64,000 nt of DNA from Silene latifolia (GCF_048544455.1 NC_133537.1:306689738-306753737); one strand, 5' to 3'; shown: positions 37,789 to 49,892, numbered from the stretch's first letter. Made by a program: numbers and translations. The notes: a model not told the origin generated them from the letters alone.

Positions 37789-40010
37789 GTAATTGAATGC
37801 AGCGGTCATAAAAATTAAGGTTTCATTAGCTGAGGTGTTGTCTGGTATGTTGAGAAGGGCGGCTGAGGTGGGGTCGATACATGGAATTAAGATCGCTCCA
37901 GGGGCTCCGAGTGTGTCGCATTTATTCTTTGCAGACGATAGTATTATATTTGTCAAAGCTAAGGAGGCTGAAGCAAGGGAGGTTATGAGAATTCTTGATA
38001 GGTATCAACAAGCTTCGGGGCAATTGGTGAGTCTGCATAAAACTACTGTCTCTTTCAGTCGTGGGACTAGTGCACTGAGGAGGCATTTGATCGGTGGAGT
38101 GCTTGGGGTGCGGCAGGTGGTGGAGCAAGATCGGTATCTGGGGTTGCCTACGGTTCTAGGGAGGTCTAAGAAAGGTCTTACGGACCTGGTTCGCGATAAG
38201 CTAAGTAAGAAGTTACAGGGGTGGAAGGGTTCGTTGCTCAGTAAAGCGGGTAAGGAGGTGCTTATAAAGGCTGTGGCCCAAGCTATACCTACTTATGCGA
38301 TGAGTGTTTTTCGAATTCCGGTTAATTTCTGTGATGAGATGAGGTCGCTTGTTTCGCGGTTCTGGTGGGGGACTGATAATGGTAGGAGGAAGATTCCTTG
38401 GGTGGCTTGGAAGAAGCTTTGTTTGCCTAAGGGTAGAGGGGGATTGGGTTTTCGTGATTATGTGAAGTTTAATGGTGCAATGTTAGGGAAGCAGGCTTGG
38501 CGGTTGCTCACGGATGAGACTAGTTTGATGACGCGGTTGCTTAAAGGTAAGTACTTTCCTTCTACGTCTTTCCTCGAAGCAACGTTGGGCAATAACCCGA
38601 GTTATTCCTGGAGAAGCATCTATGAAGCTCGGTCGGTGTTAGGATTGGGGCTGCGGCGTAGGGTGGGAGATGGGGTGTCTACTTTGGTATGGCGGGATCC
38701 GTGGGTGGCAGGAACGCATTCGGGGAAGGTTATTTCACCGCGGGGAGGGGCTGATCAGGGGTTGCGAGTGGCGGACCTCCTAGTGGAGGGGAGTAGGGAA
38801 TGGAATGCGGTATTGGTTGGGGAGTTTTTTCTTCCGTTTGAGGCTGAGCGTATTCTTAAAATGAGGGTGTGTGAGCAATTGACTCCGGATGTGTGGTGTT
38901 GGTGTGGAGAGCGCGATGGGACTTACTCTGTTCGCTCGGCGTATAGGCTTCCGGGTCAAGCAAGAGGGGAATCGGAAGGAGCGTCGAGCTACTCTTCCGA
39001 TGGGTGGCTTTGGAATAAAATTTGGAAGGCTCGGTCCTACCCAGGATTAAAGTTTTCTTTTGGCGGTGTGTAATGAGGCCATTGCTACTAGAGGCAATAT
39101 TTCGTTGAGGATGGGGTCGGTTGCGGGGGAGTGTGTACGGTGTGGGGATTGTGTGGAGTCTTGCCTACATGTTGTTCGTGAGTGTGGGTGGGTTGGGGGT
39201 GTATGGGATGCCCTGGATCTCGATTTGCCATCAAGTTCGGGTTTTGCAAGGGTAAGGGATTGGGTGGAGATTGCTATGAGGGAGATGGAGGTGGAAGAGC
39301 AGACGGAATTTATGACTGGCTGCTGGGCTATTTGGGAGAGGAGGAATAAGGCTATTTTCGAAGATGGAGAGTGGAGAGCTGACTTGGTTGTAAGAAGGGT
39401 GAGGGATTTAATTTGTGAAATGGCGAATAGTGGAGGTTTGGGGGAGGGGAGGGCTCGTGGTGAGGTGGAGGACGCAGGAGGTTGGAAGAGGCCGATGGGT
39501 GAGGCGATGAAGGTGAATATCGATGCCGCGGTGAGAGCTGGTGTGGGTGTCGGATTTGGTGCTGTGTGTCGGGATGAGAGGGGGGAGGTCGTTTGGTGTG
39601 CGGTCGAGCAGGGGATGGTTGAGATGGATCCGGCGGAAGCTGAAGCAGCTGCTATTCTGTATGGTCTAAGGGAGGCAAGAAGTAGGAACATTTCAAGAGT
39701 TATCTTGGAAGGCGACTGTTCGACTGTTATCCGCGATATTCAGAAGCAACGGAAGGGACGTAGTAGTATTTATTTAATTTATAATGACATTTATGCTTTG
39801 TGTAATTTTTTCGATTCTATTTCGTTTAATTGGGTGCGTAGGGATAATAATAAGGTCGCTCATGAGTGGCTCATTTGCTCAGGAGTGGACATTAGGTTCT
39901 CGTAGGTGGTTGGATTCCTTTCCGTTGGAGATTGCTGATGTAGTTGGTATTGATTCTATTAATAGTACAACTTAAACCTTCGGGTTTAATTCAAAAAAAA
40001 AAAAAAAAAG
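37789..40010 (+). mobile_element. 5'-truncated L1-type LINE
   Basis: It begins inside the reverse transcriptase gene and ends with a run of about 17 A at 39993-40009. The 10-bp duplication ATTTTACTAC (37779-37788) against ATTTTACCAC (40011-40020) flanks it. GC content and codon use are strikingly higher than in the surrounding R3 DNA. Confidence 0.9.
37793..39905 (+). pseudogene. LINE ORF2 3' part: RT, zf-RVT and RNase H, frameshifted
   Basis: From 37793 to 39073 the frame has SHLFFADDSIIFV (RT palm, FADD), DRYLGLPTVLGRSKK, GWKGSLLSKAGKEVLIKAV, FWWGTDNGRRKIPWVAW and LPKGRGGLGFRD, all classic plant L1. At about 39050-39066 the conserved zf-RVT entry is broken by what look like two single-base losses. 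The next frame (to 39905) continues CNEAIATRGNISLRM, C-x2-C..H-x3-C, then RNase H with likely catalytic NIDAA, AEAEA, EGDCS and RRDNNKVAH. The encoded enzyme would copy LINE RNA at the target site. Truncation and frameshifts make it inactive. Confidence 0.93.
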
Positions 40011-40020
40011 ATTTTACCAC

Positions 40021-40416
40021 AATCTTAGATGCATATATGAACTTAATTCGATAACGTCAACAGATCAACTATGTCGGCTTGATGACACATGTTACCCAAA
40101 TTTGATCCTTTTGTGATTTTGGCTTTGATTTCTTATCCTTATCGCATGGTATTATAGTATTTATTACGGACACACGACTTAAAATTGTTCATGAGGATAT
40201 ACAGTCATTGTTAGTCTACGAAATGTATAAAACGGAGTCTTGTTTTCAATTTTAATCCAATCGTATGATTCTTAAACTTCCTATCAACTACTATTACTAG
40301 TAAATAATAATAATAATTGCAAAATCGTACCTGAATTACGTAAATAACTGAATAGATCTTATATAAACCTCCTGATTATCAGATCTTAATAATAATATCA
40401 ACATTAATTCCTTTTC
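40021..40416 (-). other. R3 5' leader region
   Basis: AT-rich sequence between the LINE and the primer site. No gag-like frame is seen. Confidence 0.5.
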
Positions 40417-40448
40417 GCTCAGTCGGTTAAGACCTCGTGCTGATAACG
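40417..40448 (-). promoter_or_regulatory. R3 primer site resembling a tRNA-Ile 5' half
   Basis: On the plus strand GCTCAGTCGGTTA is followed by AGACCTCGTGCTGATAACG and then directly by the LTR. From my memory of plant tRNA-Ile(AAT), this matches the D arm and anticodon arm up to about nucleotide 40, with G where the tRNA carries inosine 34. That layout fits priming by a cut tRNA, as known for Drosophila copia with initiator tRNA-Met. Confidence 0.6.
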
Positions 40449-40634
40449 TGTTGTGAAATAAAAGACAAGAGAATTGTAGAGAGAAAGTTAGAGAGAGACA
40501 GAACTATATATTATTCCATTGTGAAGGGGTATATATACACATACAATCAGGGTAGGGTTTCCATAAAATAACACACTCTAGAATATTCTAGATATGGACA
40601 TCCATATAATATTATACTATAATATTTCGTAACA
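40449..40634 (-). repeat. R3 5' LTR
   Basis: A 186-bp repeat nearly identical to 32802-32986, beginning directly after the tRNA-like primer site. Confidence 0.92.
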
Positions 40635-40956
40635 ATTAACGAATTAAATACTTGCTCTATACTCGAATAATCATTCATAATTGAAAAATTTGAGAGGGTT
40701 TGAAGAAGTCAAAGATTTCACAATAGAGAGAAGATAGAGAGAATTAGGTTTGATAATTTTTAGTCAAGGGTAAAGAAATGGAAAAATTGATGCAAAAGGT
40801 ATTATAATAAGTAAAATATGTATTGCGAAAATAAATTGCGTTAAATAATAACGTGTAGGTTATACTGTAATTTTTACAAGCACATTATTAGATTTATACA
40901 AAAAATATATAACGAAGCAACGTATGAATATTCTAAATATGGACATCCATATAATA
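40635..40956. repeat. R3 flank and partial LTR, left copy of a duplicated segment
   Basis: 40635-40922 recurs at 59402-59690 with few changes. It is followed by a partial R3-type LTR (GAATATTCTAAATATGG.., 40925-40956) whose remaining end is at 59379-59401, on the other side of the large Helitron. A tandem duplication of LTR end plus flank therefore existed before the Helitron entered. Confidence 0.8.
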
Positions 40957-40962
40957 TCAATC

Positions 40963-42044
40963 AATACTATATATTAATTCCAGAAACCAAGGGACTTCAA
41001 TGTAATTAAAGAAATTTATACAAATTAAATATACTATATAGTTTTAAATCGATAGCATCGTGTGATGGATCTGATAAAGGGACCTCAATGTAAATATTAT
41101 ATAGTTTTGGTTAAAAGTATAATATAACGATGTCTTGATGAAGAATATTTATGGAAACTACATTAAATTAAAGTAATCTATAAAATACTATTAAAAGGCT
41201 AGCCTAAAAATGCCACATAGATAATGCCACATAAGATGAAAAAAAAGCCACATACACAATAACAATATGACTTGGCAAACTAATATGACATGCATTATCA
41301 ATTTATTATTATATTGCATTAATTTAATTCACTTATTTTCTTTAAAAATCCATCCATATTCCATTAGTTTTAAATTTAATTAACTAAAAAAAACTATAAT
41401 AAAAAAATACGCATTAACTATAAGTTAATAATTTCAAGATATTTCATATGGAGTAGTATTATATGTATTCGAAATAAAAAAACTGAATAAATAAGAAATT
41501 AAGAACGAAAAAGAATAAATGAAGTTAAAAAGAAAAAAATTGTATTGTCACTAATTCACTATTGTTTTTTTTTTTTTTGAAAGGCATTAATTCACTATTG
41601 TTATTACTAGAAAAAAACAATAATATACCATAACTTTGTTGTATATAGAAGATGTTTTACAGAACTAATTAATCAACAAATGAGTAGTAAAGATCATATA
41701 GAATATTTTCTTAGGAAAATATAAAATATTTGGAAAATAAATATTTATTTAATTTAAGTAATTTACATACAAATTTGTAAATACTTAACTGAAATTATAG
41801 ACTAATATTATTTTAAAAGGGTAGTAATACCATGTATTTAGTTCATGAAATTATTTCACGTAAAAGATAAGGTTTTATAAAAAAACACAAATTGCGTTGT
41901 TTAGCAATATATTTAGTAAGTAAACTAAAATAATTATATTTATAATTTTGTGTTCGTGGTGAATTTAAACGAGACCTTCTCCATTCCACTTTTATTGTTT
42001 AATTATCCTTTAAAATTTATTCCAAATTAATTGTTTTTTCGAAA
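40963..42044. other. Helitron interior, no gene seen
   Basis: Strongly AT-rich DNA without gene-like frames or clear repeats, up to the nested Helitron 5' end at 42045. Confidence 0.55.
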
Positions 42045-42268
42045 TCTATACAATAATATAAAAAGCCTAGATTAAGTAGCTAATAGAAAGACACATGACC
42101 TAATACAAGTTATAGAATAAGATAAAAATGCTAGATTGATCAGTAGTTACAATTATATGTTAGATCAAAAATTAATAAAAAAATAAATTAAAAACAAAAT
42201 ACAAAAAGACAAAGTAGTAATCAATATATTATAATCATTTATCCTACGTAAACTTTCATCTTCCAAAC
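42045..42268 (+). mobile_element. Nested Helitron 5' end
   Basis: A|TCTATACAATAATATAAAAAGCC is the same 5' terminus type as at 23914. Element B inserted 224 bases further on. Its 3' end is uncertain: a truncated tail (CACGTGATTTTCACGG, 54349-54364) or the terminus at 58289 are candidates. Confidence 0.6.
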
Positions 42269-44028
42269 TGATCGGAGCCATTTGGTGTTCACAATTAAGC
42301 ATATGTGGTCGTTGGTCAATGGTCGATACAAAACACAATTTATACTTCACAAACAACTCTACAATTAGTAAAGAGGCAAGTAAAGGTCGGATCCCAAGGG
42401 ACGGGTATTGAAATGAAGATTCTATTGTAACTAGCGGTGTCTAGGGGTGTCACAAATTGGGTTGATGTAGAAGGTTACTAAACTAAAATAGCAATGAAAA
42501 TAAACTAACAAGCTAGGTAAATGAAATAAGGGTGTAAACAATTGATTAAAAGCACTAGGGTGTCATGGGTTCATAGGGGAATCATGGGATATGATCATAC
42601 AAACATGTTCTCAAATTATAAGCAAGCAATTATTGTTGTGATGGATCGAGTTGGGTTATATCTTACAATCCTAGGAAAGTTTGGGTCCCGGAGCCGAATC
42701 TCTTGGATTGTACAACACCTACAAGTCGACTTAATCTTCCCTACTTAACACATGCATGGTCTAACAAGACTCGAGTTGGGTTATGTCTTACAAGTCAAGT
42801 TGAAAGGATAGAAGATGATAGTAAATGCAAGGATTCATAGGCTTAGCATTTCATCAAATATAACATGTGCATGTATTAAGATCAAAACAAGCAAGCAAAT
42901 AAGATATGAAAGCATATTAATTTAAGCATGAATCATTCCCCATGTTGGTTTCCCCTAATCACCCATTAAACCCTAGCTAAGAGACTACTCACTCATTATC
43001 ATATTGATCATGCTAGAAAGGTTGTCAATCATACTAACATAATAAAACATGATGAATAAATGAAAGTAATTAGCAATAATTAAAAAGGGATTAAGAGATT
43101 ATACCTACTAATGATTCCAATAATAAAGCAAGAATAATAGAAGTACTTGAATCCTAGATTGAGAGGTTGTCAATCTCCCAATAATAACCCAAATAATCTT
43201 CAATTACCCAAAATAAAGTAAGAACAAGAGAGAGATTAAGGAACTAAAACTTGGATTAAAACTTGATTAATATTTGATTACAATATTGAAGAGAGATTTG
43301 ATTGATATTAACTACACTAATTATTGATAAGAAGAACATGCTCCTCTAATTAGACTTAATGGGGTATTTATAGTGAAAATTAGGGAGGATGCATTAGGGT
43401 TAACTAAGGGCTAAACTAGTAATTACACTTTTTAAGTTGAGCAAGGAGCCTCCGGGATTGTCCGAGAGAAGGGCTTTTTCATTTCGTAGCTTGAAGAACG
43501 AAAGCGTGATGTCTTTGTGATCCGTGCGGGTCGGGAGTCGGGACGGCCGGATGGGATGGACAATCCGAGCGGATCAAGGAACAAGACGCTCGGACTGGGC
43601 ATGGGCAATCCGAGCGGATTCCTGGTGAGGACGCTCGGATTGGCGAGGACGGACGGATTCTCTACAATCCGTTCGGATTGTAGTTCAGCAGCTTTCCTTC
43701 TTCTTTTTCTTCCCTTTTCTTCACGAATTCCTTGGGGATTTCCTTGGGGACTCAAGGATCCTTTTCTCAACAATGCTCTTCTACTATGCTATGTACAAAG
43801 GCCTTCTAGTCTTGTCTCTCCTTGATGCTTGGTCATTGAATATGATCAATTTAGCCTTGTTTTGCCATGAAAATGCAAGATTCTTACTCCTTTCCTACCA
43901 AGGGATCAAAATCTCAAAGAATATGCAAAACGAAGAACTAAAGATAAGAAATGACCCAAATAGGCACTAAAAAGCATAGAAACAATGGTAATTCGGGGGC
44001 TAAATATGCGCCAATTATGGTCGCATCA
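42269..44028 (-). repeat. Element B 3' LTR
   Basis: This 1760-bp LTR has an array of AATCCGAGCGGATT-type palindromes at 43550-43690. Differences from the other LTR include a 4-base CTAG-type indel near 42515 and small changes at 43505-43545 and 43686. Confidence 0.94.
43550..43690. repeat. AATCCG-NN-CGGATT palindrome array in the element B LTR
   Basis: CAATCCGAGCGGAT, GACGCTCGGACT, CAATCCGAGCGGATT, GACGCTCGGATT, GACGGACGGATT and CAATCCGTTCGGATT follow one another every 20-35 bases. Several are perfect palindromes with a two-base centre. The right LTR carries the same array at 52860-52985. Confidence 0.85.
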
Positions 44029-45985
44029 AATATCCCCAAACCGAACATTTGCTCGTCCCGAGTAAAGAGGTGACAAAGACTAGGACCAAAACTAACCTAA
44101 CCTAATAATAATAGCCGATATGAGACAATTAGCGGGACTCACTCCGCCCCTTCAACTCACAACAAGACAACCATGAGGTAGGATGCCTTCTTGCAAGGCA
44201 AGGTGGGTCTTGCCAAAATGGCGACACATCCAAACTTTAAGCACACAAAATCACATAATGGATGCATCTACAAAAAGAATAGCCACTTTCCTCATCTAAG
44301 TGGCGGAAATTATCTACAAGGGAAGCAATTCAAGGGTACACAATCCTTCATAGATGCAATTTGTTCAAACTACTAAGCCTAGAAGGATACCAATAAATCA
44401 CCTCCAAAATGTGTCAAGCTAGGGTACCTTTGTCCTCAATCGTTAAATGCTTTTGTCAAGAGTAGACTCCCTATGGTGTTAGAAACACTGGAGGATCGCG
44501 GAATTCCCCCTCTTGCCTAGACAAGAAGAAGGGTCGTCCCCTCTCTACCATGCACAAAAATGGATACGGTGGATAAAGGGATCGATAGTTTTTGAGTTTC
44601 ATTTTGGGAGTTTGCTTTTGTTTTTGTTTTTCCCCCCAAATTTCTTTGGCATTTGACTTTTTGAGAACACTTTCTTGCCATTTCTTTTTGATTTTTGGCA
44701 TTTCAGTACTTGACAACTTTTTGCATTTCTTTTTTGAACATTTTCAAAGTCACCCCAATTAGTAACGAGGGTGCCTTGTATTTGAAGTTTTAGGAGTTCT
44801 ATTTTTGCTCCTCTTTTCATTTGATGCATTTTTGCAAACTTTCTTTCACTTTTCATTTCATTGAACTCAAATTGATTTCTTTTTGTTTTGTGCCCATTCC
44901 CTTTGATGACAAAAATGTATGGTAGAATATGGATGAATGATAGAAGTATGCATGGTTTCAAGGGTCACCTTGGAATAAACGGTAGCCAAGGAGTTATCAC
45001 ACCACAAGGTACTCTTGACTCGGCCTTAACCCATGGGTCAAAGGATACTAGCATGACACATCCTAGGGTGTTTTACAAGCATTCTAACAAGCAAAGTCTT
45101 AAGAATAAAAAGCATCTACTAGGGCCTATATACACTTGTCAAGCTTCCCAAATAGACGGTTTCGCAAAATTTTTCTAACATGCAAACTACATGCCATGAT
45201 GCAACTAGCATATATACATCCTAATGCAAATGATTCTACCAACTAATATGCCATATAAACTAAATGCAATCCTAAGTTCACATTGTTTTACCGCATCAAT
45301 CAAAATAAAGCCACATAGTCATTAACATAAAGAGGAGAAAGGAGATTGGAAAGATCATACCATGCGGTCTTCAATATCCTCATGTCTCGGATGTGGCGTA
45401 GTCAATCAAAGTGAACAAGGATGAAACAAACACAATATATACAAGACAATATATACAAAGGAAATGAACTTGTTTTTGGTTTTTTCAATTTTTCAAGTTT
45501 TTATGATTTTTGAAATTTTTCAATTTTTATGGTTTTTGAATAAAAGTTAAGTGTTAGAATTCCCATCCCCACACTAATATGGGCATTGTCCTCAATGGCC
45601 AAAATGATGGAAATTATGCAAAGAATGATGCATGATTTCTATACTAAATGCAATTCTACACTAAGCTATACTACATGATGCATGGTTTTTGTTATGACGG
45701 AGAGGATAATTTAAATTACCTCCCGTTGCGTATGCATTAACTTCCCCAAACCAAATAAGACACTATTGCTAATGTCAAAGCATGGGGGAGTTCATGCACA
45801 TGCTATGCTATGCATGAGACTAGATTGTCATTTTGGATTTTACAAAAGTGGGAACAATAAAGAACACCTCAAAGGAACCGAGGTGTGAGTCCTTTGATGT
45901 TGCTAGGACTAAACCAACAATGATCAAAATGAAATAAAATACAAAGAGATATAGACAAACCGTGGGAGAGTAGGAGTCTCCAAGG
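44029..45985 (-). other. Element B non-coding 3' domain
   Basis: Purine tract and hairpin CTCG-TCC-CGAG (44029-44062) adjoin the LTR. A second purine tract with hairpin around CATTG-TCCT-CAATG is at 45561-45600. T-rich runs lie at 44600-44900 and 45470-45540. The order matches elements A and R1. No protein is recognised. Confidence 0.7.
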
Positions 45986-47592
45986 CTAGTCTTCCATCAT
46001 GCTACTATCATCACCACTTCCCTCATGAGAAGTGGTCACATTGCCACTTTCCTTGGCACTTTCTTCTTTGCTTTCTTCATCATCATCTTCCTCATCATTA
46101 TCTTCACCATCTCCACTTGCTTCTTCCTCAATATTATCATCAATCTCCTCATCATTTCCAACAACCTCATTGTCTTCCACCACGTCCCTAGATGCACCCG
46201 GAAACAAGGCTTCTCTATCCGCCCAACTAGGCAAAGGACAAGATGGATCAAGGAGTCCTTGCCTAGCTAGATGTAGGAGGGGAGGATATTGAGCCAAATA
46301 AGCATTCTTCCGATCTTCATAAGCTTGCTTGTGCATGGCTTGCATTAGAAGAGTGACATAATCTTTCCCAATTTCAACTCCTTGTGGTTTGAACTCTTCA
46401 TAATCATAGGGATAAGGTGGTATAACAATGGAAGAGGAGGGGGTTTCATGATCACCCTTTTGTTGTTGAATGATGTACTCGGCTTCTTCGGATAGGGGAA
46501 GTAAATAGTTGGTCCGGTGGACACTAAGACGGCAAATCTTTGCGGGTAAAGTGAATGATCGAGCCTCACTTGTAAGCCACCCATACTTGGTATCAAGGGA
46601 ATTGTGAACAACCCACTTAAACTTGTTAATCAAGGTGGACATATCAATGAGATGGCCACCATCCTTAGCCTTGTACTTGCTATCCTTATTGAAATTAGGA
46701 TCAAAGTGCTTGGCTAGGACCGTGACAAGGCCGCCATTAACAATTACGGTTTGACCCTTCTTCCCACTATCTATATGGAGCCATCTATCAACCAATAGCC
46801 TCAAAGAATTGTAAGGCTTGGTGTGAATTCTTCCAATATTCAAAGTTGATTCAAGGAGAATAAAATCGAGTCCCGTGAAATGATTGGTGTCTTTCCTAGC
46901 AATTATGGTATTTCCCACAACTTTGTGCCATATTCTTATGCCCGGATGATGGACCAAAAGAGCACGACAAGCTTTAAAATCTTCAAATTTCTTCCCGGAG
47001 ATTGCCTCCCAAAGAGGCTCGGGATCATACTTCCCATATTGCTTATAGAATTTATGTTCATCGCTAAGACCCAAAATTGCACCCAATTAGGAAAGGAAAT
47101 GCGTCTACTAGTGTTAGCTAGACGAAACTCAATATTTTCCCTATTCTCAACTTTTGTCACTTTTAAAGAACTTAAGAATTCCAAGACAAGGGAGGGGTAT
47201 GTTACTTCCTCCATTTCAAACAATTTCTTTAAACCCATGGCATTGAAAAAAATTCTTGTTTGTTCAAGAATACCCAACTTCTCTAAAGCATCTTGGCATA
47301 TGAATTTGGTGGATTGAATTTGTCTCATAGCAAACTTGACAAATGTATTTCTATGGGAGTCGGAAATGAATGTTACCTCCGGATAATGCAAGAGTTGATT
47401 AATTACCGGAGTAGAGGGCGATGCTTCCATAGGAATTTGTTGAGGTGGTTGCACTTCCAAGCTTGGTGTTGATACCACCATTGCCAAAGCTTTCTTCATT
47501 TGTAGAGCTTTTTGCCTTTGAGAGAGAGTTGTAGTCTTTGGTGCCTTTGTTGCCTTTGCCTTTGCTTTTGTTGCTCCCTTTGTTCTTGCCAT
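45986..47592 (-). pseudogene. Athila-type late (env-position) ORF, frameshifted
   Basis: A first frame (47592-46936) begins with a Lys/Ala/Thr-rich N-terminus and contains GLKKLFEMEEVTYPSLVLEFLSSL, reminiscent of the ATHILA ORF1 family motif. A second frame (47086-45986) continues with YGKYDPEPLWEAISG and HKVVGNTIIARKDTNHFTG and ends in an acidic Glu/Asp/Ser tail. The frames overlap and should be one protein; a frameshift near 47080 separates them. Athila elements carry such an ORF after pol, at the place where retroviruses have env, but its function is not established. No clear signal peptide or membrane span is visible. Confidence 0.65.
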
Positions 47593-47909
47593 TTGATGAG
47601 CTAACCAAGAAAAAGATCAAAAATCTTCAATTTGTAGAATGCACAAATCGATTTTGAAAGTGAAAGGCTTTGCCTTTATGAGAACAAAAATCAATTCAAA
47701 GGGGAAGATTTTGTTCTTGGTTTTGATTATTAATGAAGATGGAGTGATTGATTTGTTATTTGAAAGATGGTTTGATTTGATTTTGGTGAGTTTTGTTGAG
47801 GGTTTTTGTTTTTGAGATGGAGAGGATGAGGGTTTTGATGTTAGGGGTAGTGTTTATGAGTGAATGAATGAATGAATGAAGGTGGGGTGGGTATTTAAAG
47901 AACTCGACA

Positions 47910-48320
47910 ATATTAGGACGCAGGGACAATCCGTGCGGATTAGGCGCAATCCGCTCGGATTCTTGACTTCAAATTTTCAAAAATCCCGCCTAGAGACGGG
48001 CGGATTCTCGGGAATCCGCTCGGATTCTCGCCGAGGTAAGACGGGCGGATTTCTTGCAGACGGACGGATTCTTGTCCGAGATTTTTCTTTGTTTTTTTCT
48101 TCACCGCAAGACGGGCGGATTGTCCATAAGACGGACGGATTATATGAGACGGGCGTCTTTCCAGGAATCCGCTCGGATTCTTCAACGATCAAGAATTTTG
48201 CGTTTTATTTCGGCCCAAGACGGGCGTCTTCTCAACAGGACGCTCGGATCCTCGTGAGACGGGCGGATTCTCGTGAATCCGCTCGGATTGGTCCTTGTGT
48301 ACACGGATTCAGGTCCATCC
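47910..48320. repeat. Internal palindrome array of element B
   Basis: Over 15 units of the forms AATCCGCTCGGATT, GACGGGCGGATT and GACGGACGGATT, mostly alternating in pairs (GACGGGCGGATTCTCG then GGAATCCGCTCGGATTC), lie between the protease and the late ORF. The same motif set occurs in the LTRs. Confidence 0.85.
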
Positions 48321-48638
48321 GTGCACCAACGCATTCCCTTATCATTCTTTCTTTCTTTCTTTCAAATCTTGTGTTCTTCATTGTGGGGGCACTACTAAGG
48401 CATGAATGGCCTAGGCAATTGCCATCCCCACACTAAGGTAAAGCACTACACATCAATTAAAATCATTAGTCCCTCCCTCACTTCTCTCTTTTCATGACAA
48501 TTATTTTGATCAAAGTAAAAATAAATCCAAAAATGACAAAAATGCAATGCAAAAATTAAATGTAAGTTAGGGAGTTAGAAATATTTACAAGTGGTGGTTT
48601 AGGGAGGACTCCACCAAACTCTCATTCTTGATGAGATG

Positions 48639-49892
48639 TCAAGGAGGCATGTTCAAGGTGTTGTTGATGTTGCTCAACACCTCGAAGAAGTAATTAAAAG
48701 TTTGTTCATTGTTATGGTAGAGGTCCTCAATAGACCGTGGCCCTTGTTGTTGATCATGATCGATGGCATGCCCAATGTAGGGATTAAAGATCCCTTCAAA
48801 TTCGTCGTCCCAAAGACCACAAACTTCATTGAGTTGATCATTGAAAATCTCTTGCTTGGATGGAGACAACTCTCCCAATTTCTTCTTTTGGCCAATGAGG
48901 CCATCATCTTCTTCCTTGGTTGATTTTGATGAGCTTTGCAAGCTCTCCTTGTCACAATTCACTTGCTCTTTGAATGGAGCATCTTCAACTTTCTTCCTCC
49001 ATTGGAGTTCCGATTTCTTCTTCTCATCTTTTCGGCTATAATGATCAATCATGAAACATGGTTCATGCAAACGAGGAGCTCTCATGGTCTTGTCAAGATT
49101 AAAAGTTATGCTTTCATCTCCCACTTCTAGAGTGAGCTCTCCATGCTTCACATCAATCACCGCACCCGCGGTGTGTAGGAAAGGTCTTCCTAAGATGATT
49201 GGAATGTTGGAATCTTCCTCCATATCAACAATGACAAAGTCCACCGGGATGAAAAACTTCCCAATTCGCACGGGGACATCTTCCCATATCCCTAATGGTA
49301 TCTTCGTCGATCTATCGGCCATTTGAAGAGTGATATTGGTACATTTAAGCTCTCCCATTCCCAACCTTTTACTTACCGAGTACGGCATGACACTCACACT
49401 AGCCCCTAGATCACATAAGGCTTTGTTGATCGTTGTGTCGCCAATGGTACACGGTATTGAGAAGCTTCCCGGATCCTTTAACTTTGGAGGTGAACTCCCT
49501 TGAAGTATGGCACTACTCACCTTAGTGAAAGCGATAGTCTCAAGTTTCCGGATCGACTTCTTCTTTGTGAGGATATCTTTCATGTACTTTGCATAGGCCG
49601 GAACGTGATTGATTAATTCCGTGAAAGGAATTGAGACTTCTAAGTTCTTCACAATTTCCATGAACTTTCCAAGTTGATCATCAAATTTAGGCTTGGCTTG
49701 ACGACTTGGAAAAGGAAGTCTAATCACAATGGGCTCCTTTTCTTTGGCTTTGTCTTCATTTTTCTTTGAACTTTCTTCTTTTGATGATTCCCCTTCTTTG
49801 GGGCCTTGCACCACAACTTCATTCTCACTAGCTCTCACAACTTCATCCTCAACTTGCTCCTTCGGTGCTTCATATCTTGTACCACTTCTCAA
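48639..49892 (-). CDS. Aspartic protease ORF of element B
   Basis: 417 residues. The catalytic ALCDLGASVSVMPYSVSKRLG lies near residue 170 and IPIILGRPFLHTAGAVIDV near residue 235, as in the element A protein. The N-terminus (RSGTRYEAPKEQ) is the usual gag-protease linker, read in a frame displaced from gag; the ATG overlaps the gag stop by four bases. In intact relatives the linker is continuous with gag, so a frameshift (mutation or programmed) lies near 49910. No RT follows; the C-terminal 100 residues (GLWDDEFEGIFNP) are of unknown role. Confidence 0.9.
   Translation of the reverse strand: MRSGTRYEAPKEQVEDEVVRASENEVVVQGPKEGESSKEESSKKNEDKAKEKEPIVIRLPFPSRQAKPKFDDQLGKFMEIVKNLEVSIPFTELINHVPAYAKYMKDILTKKKSIRKLETIAFTKVSSAILQGSSPPKLKDPGSFSIPCTIGDTTINKALCDLGASVSVMPYSVSKRLGMGELKCTNITLQMADRSTKIPLGIWEDVPVRIGKFFIPVDFVIVDMEEDSNIPIILGRPFLHTAGAVIDVKHGELTLEVGDESITFNLDKTMRAPRLHEPCFMIDHYSRKDEKKKSELQWRKKVEDAPFKEQVNCDKESLQSSSKSTKEEDDGLIGQKKKLGELSPSKQEIFNDQLNEVCGLWDDEFEGIFNPYIGHAIDHDQQQGPRSIEDLYHNNEQTFNYFFEVLSNINNTLNMPP

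Larger units (their letters stand above)
32802..40634 (-). mobile_element. R3: short-LTR non-coding retrotransposon (probably Copia-type)
   Basis: LTRs of 185-186 bp at 32802-32986 and 40449-40634 start TGTTGTGAAATAA and end TTTCGTAACA. The duplication ATTAA is at 32797-32801 and 40635-40639. The polypurine tract CTAAGGGGGAG (inverse of 32987-32997) beside the left LTR and the primer site beside the right LTR set the minus orientation. After removing the hAT element and the LINE, about 4.7 kb of interior remains with no gag, protease, integrase or RT. Copia affiliation is inferred from the short LTRs and tRNA-half-like primer site. Confidence 0.85.

Noticed and set aside
39047-39691. 214-aa antisense frame over the LINE
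   Set aside because: A shadow of the GC-rich LINE RNase H coding frame.
43550-48320. Spaced repeats considered as a CRISPR array
   Set aside because: The genome is a plant nucleus, units are palindromic and variable, spacers are not uniform and no cas genes are present.
47940-48436. Arg/Ser-rich frames over the element B palindrome array
   Set aside because: Open frames arise from the repeated GACGGGCGGATT units on both strands.
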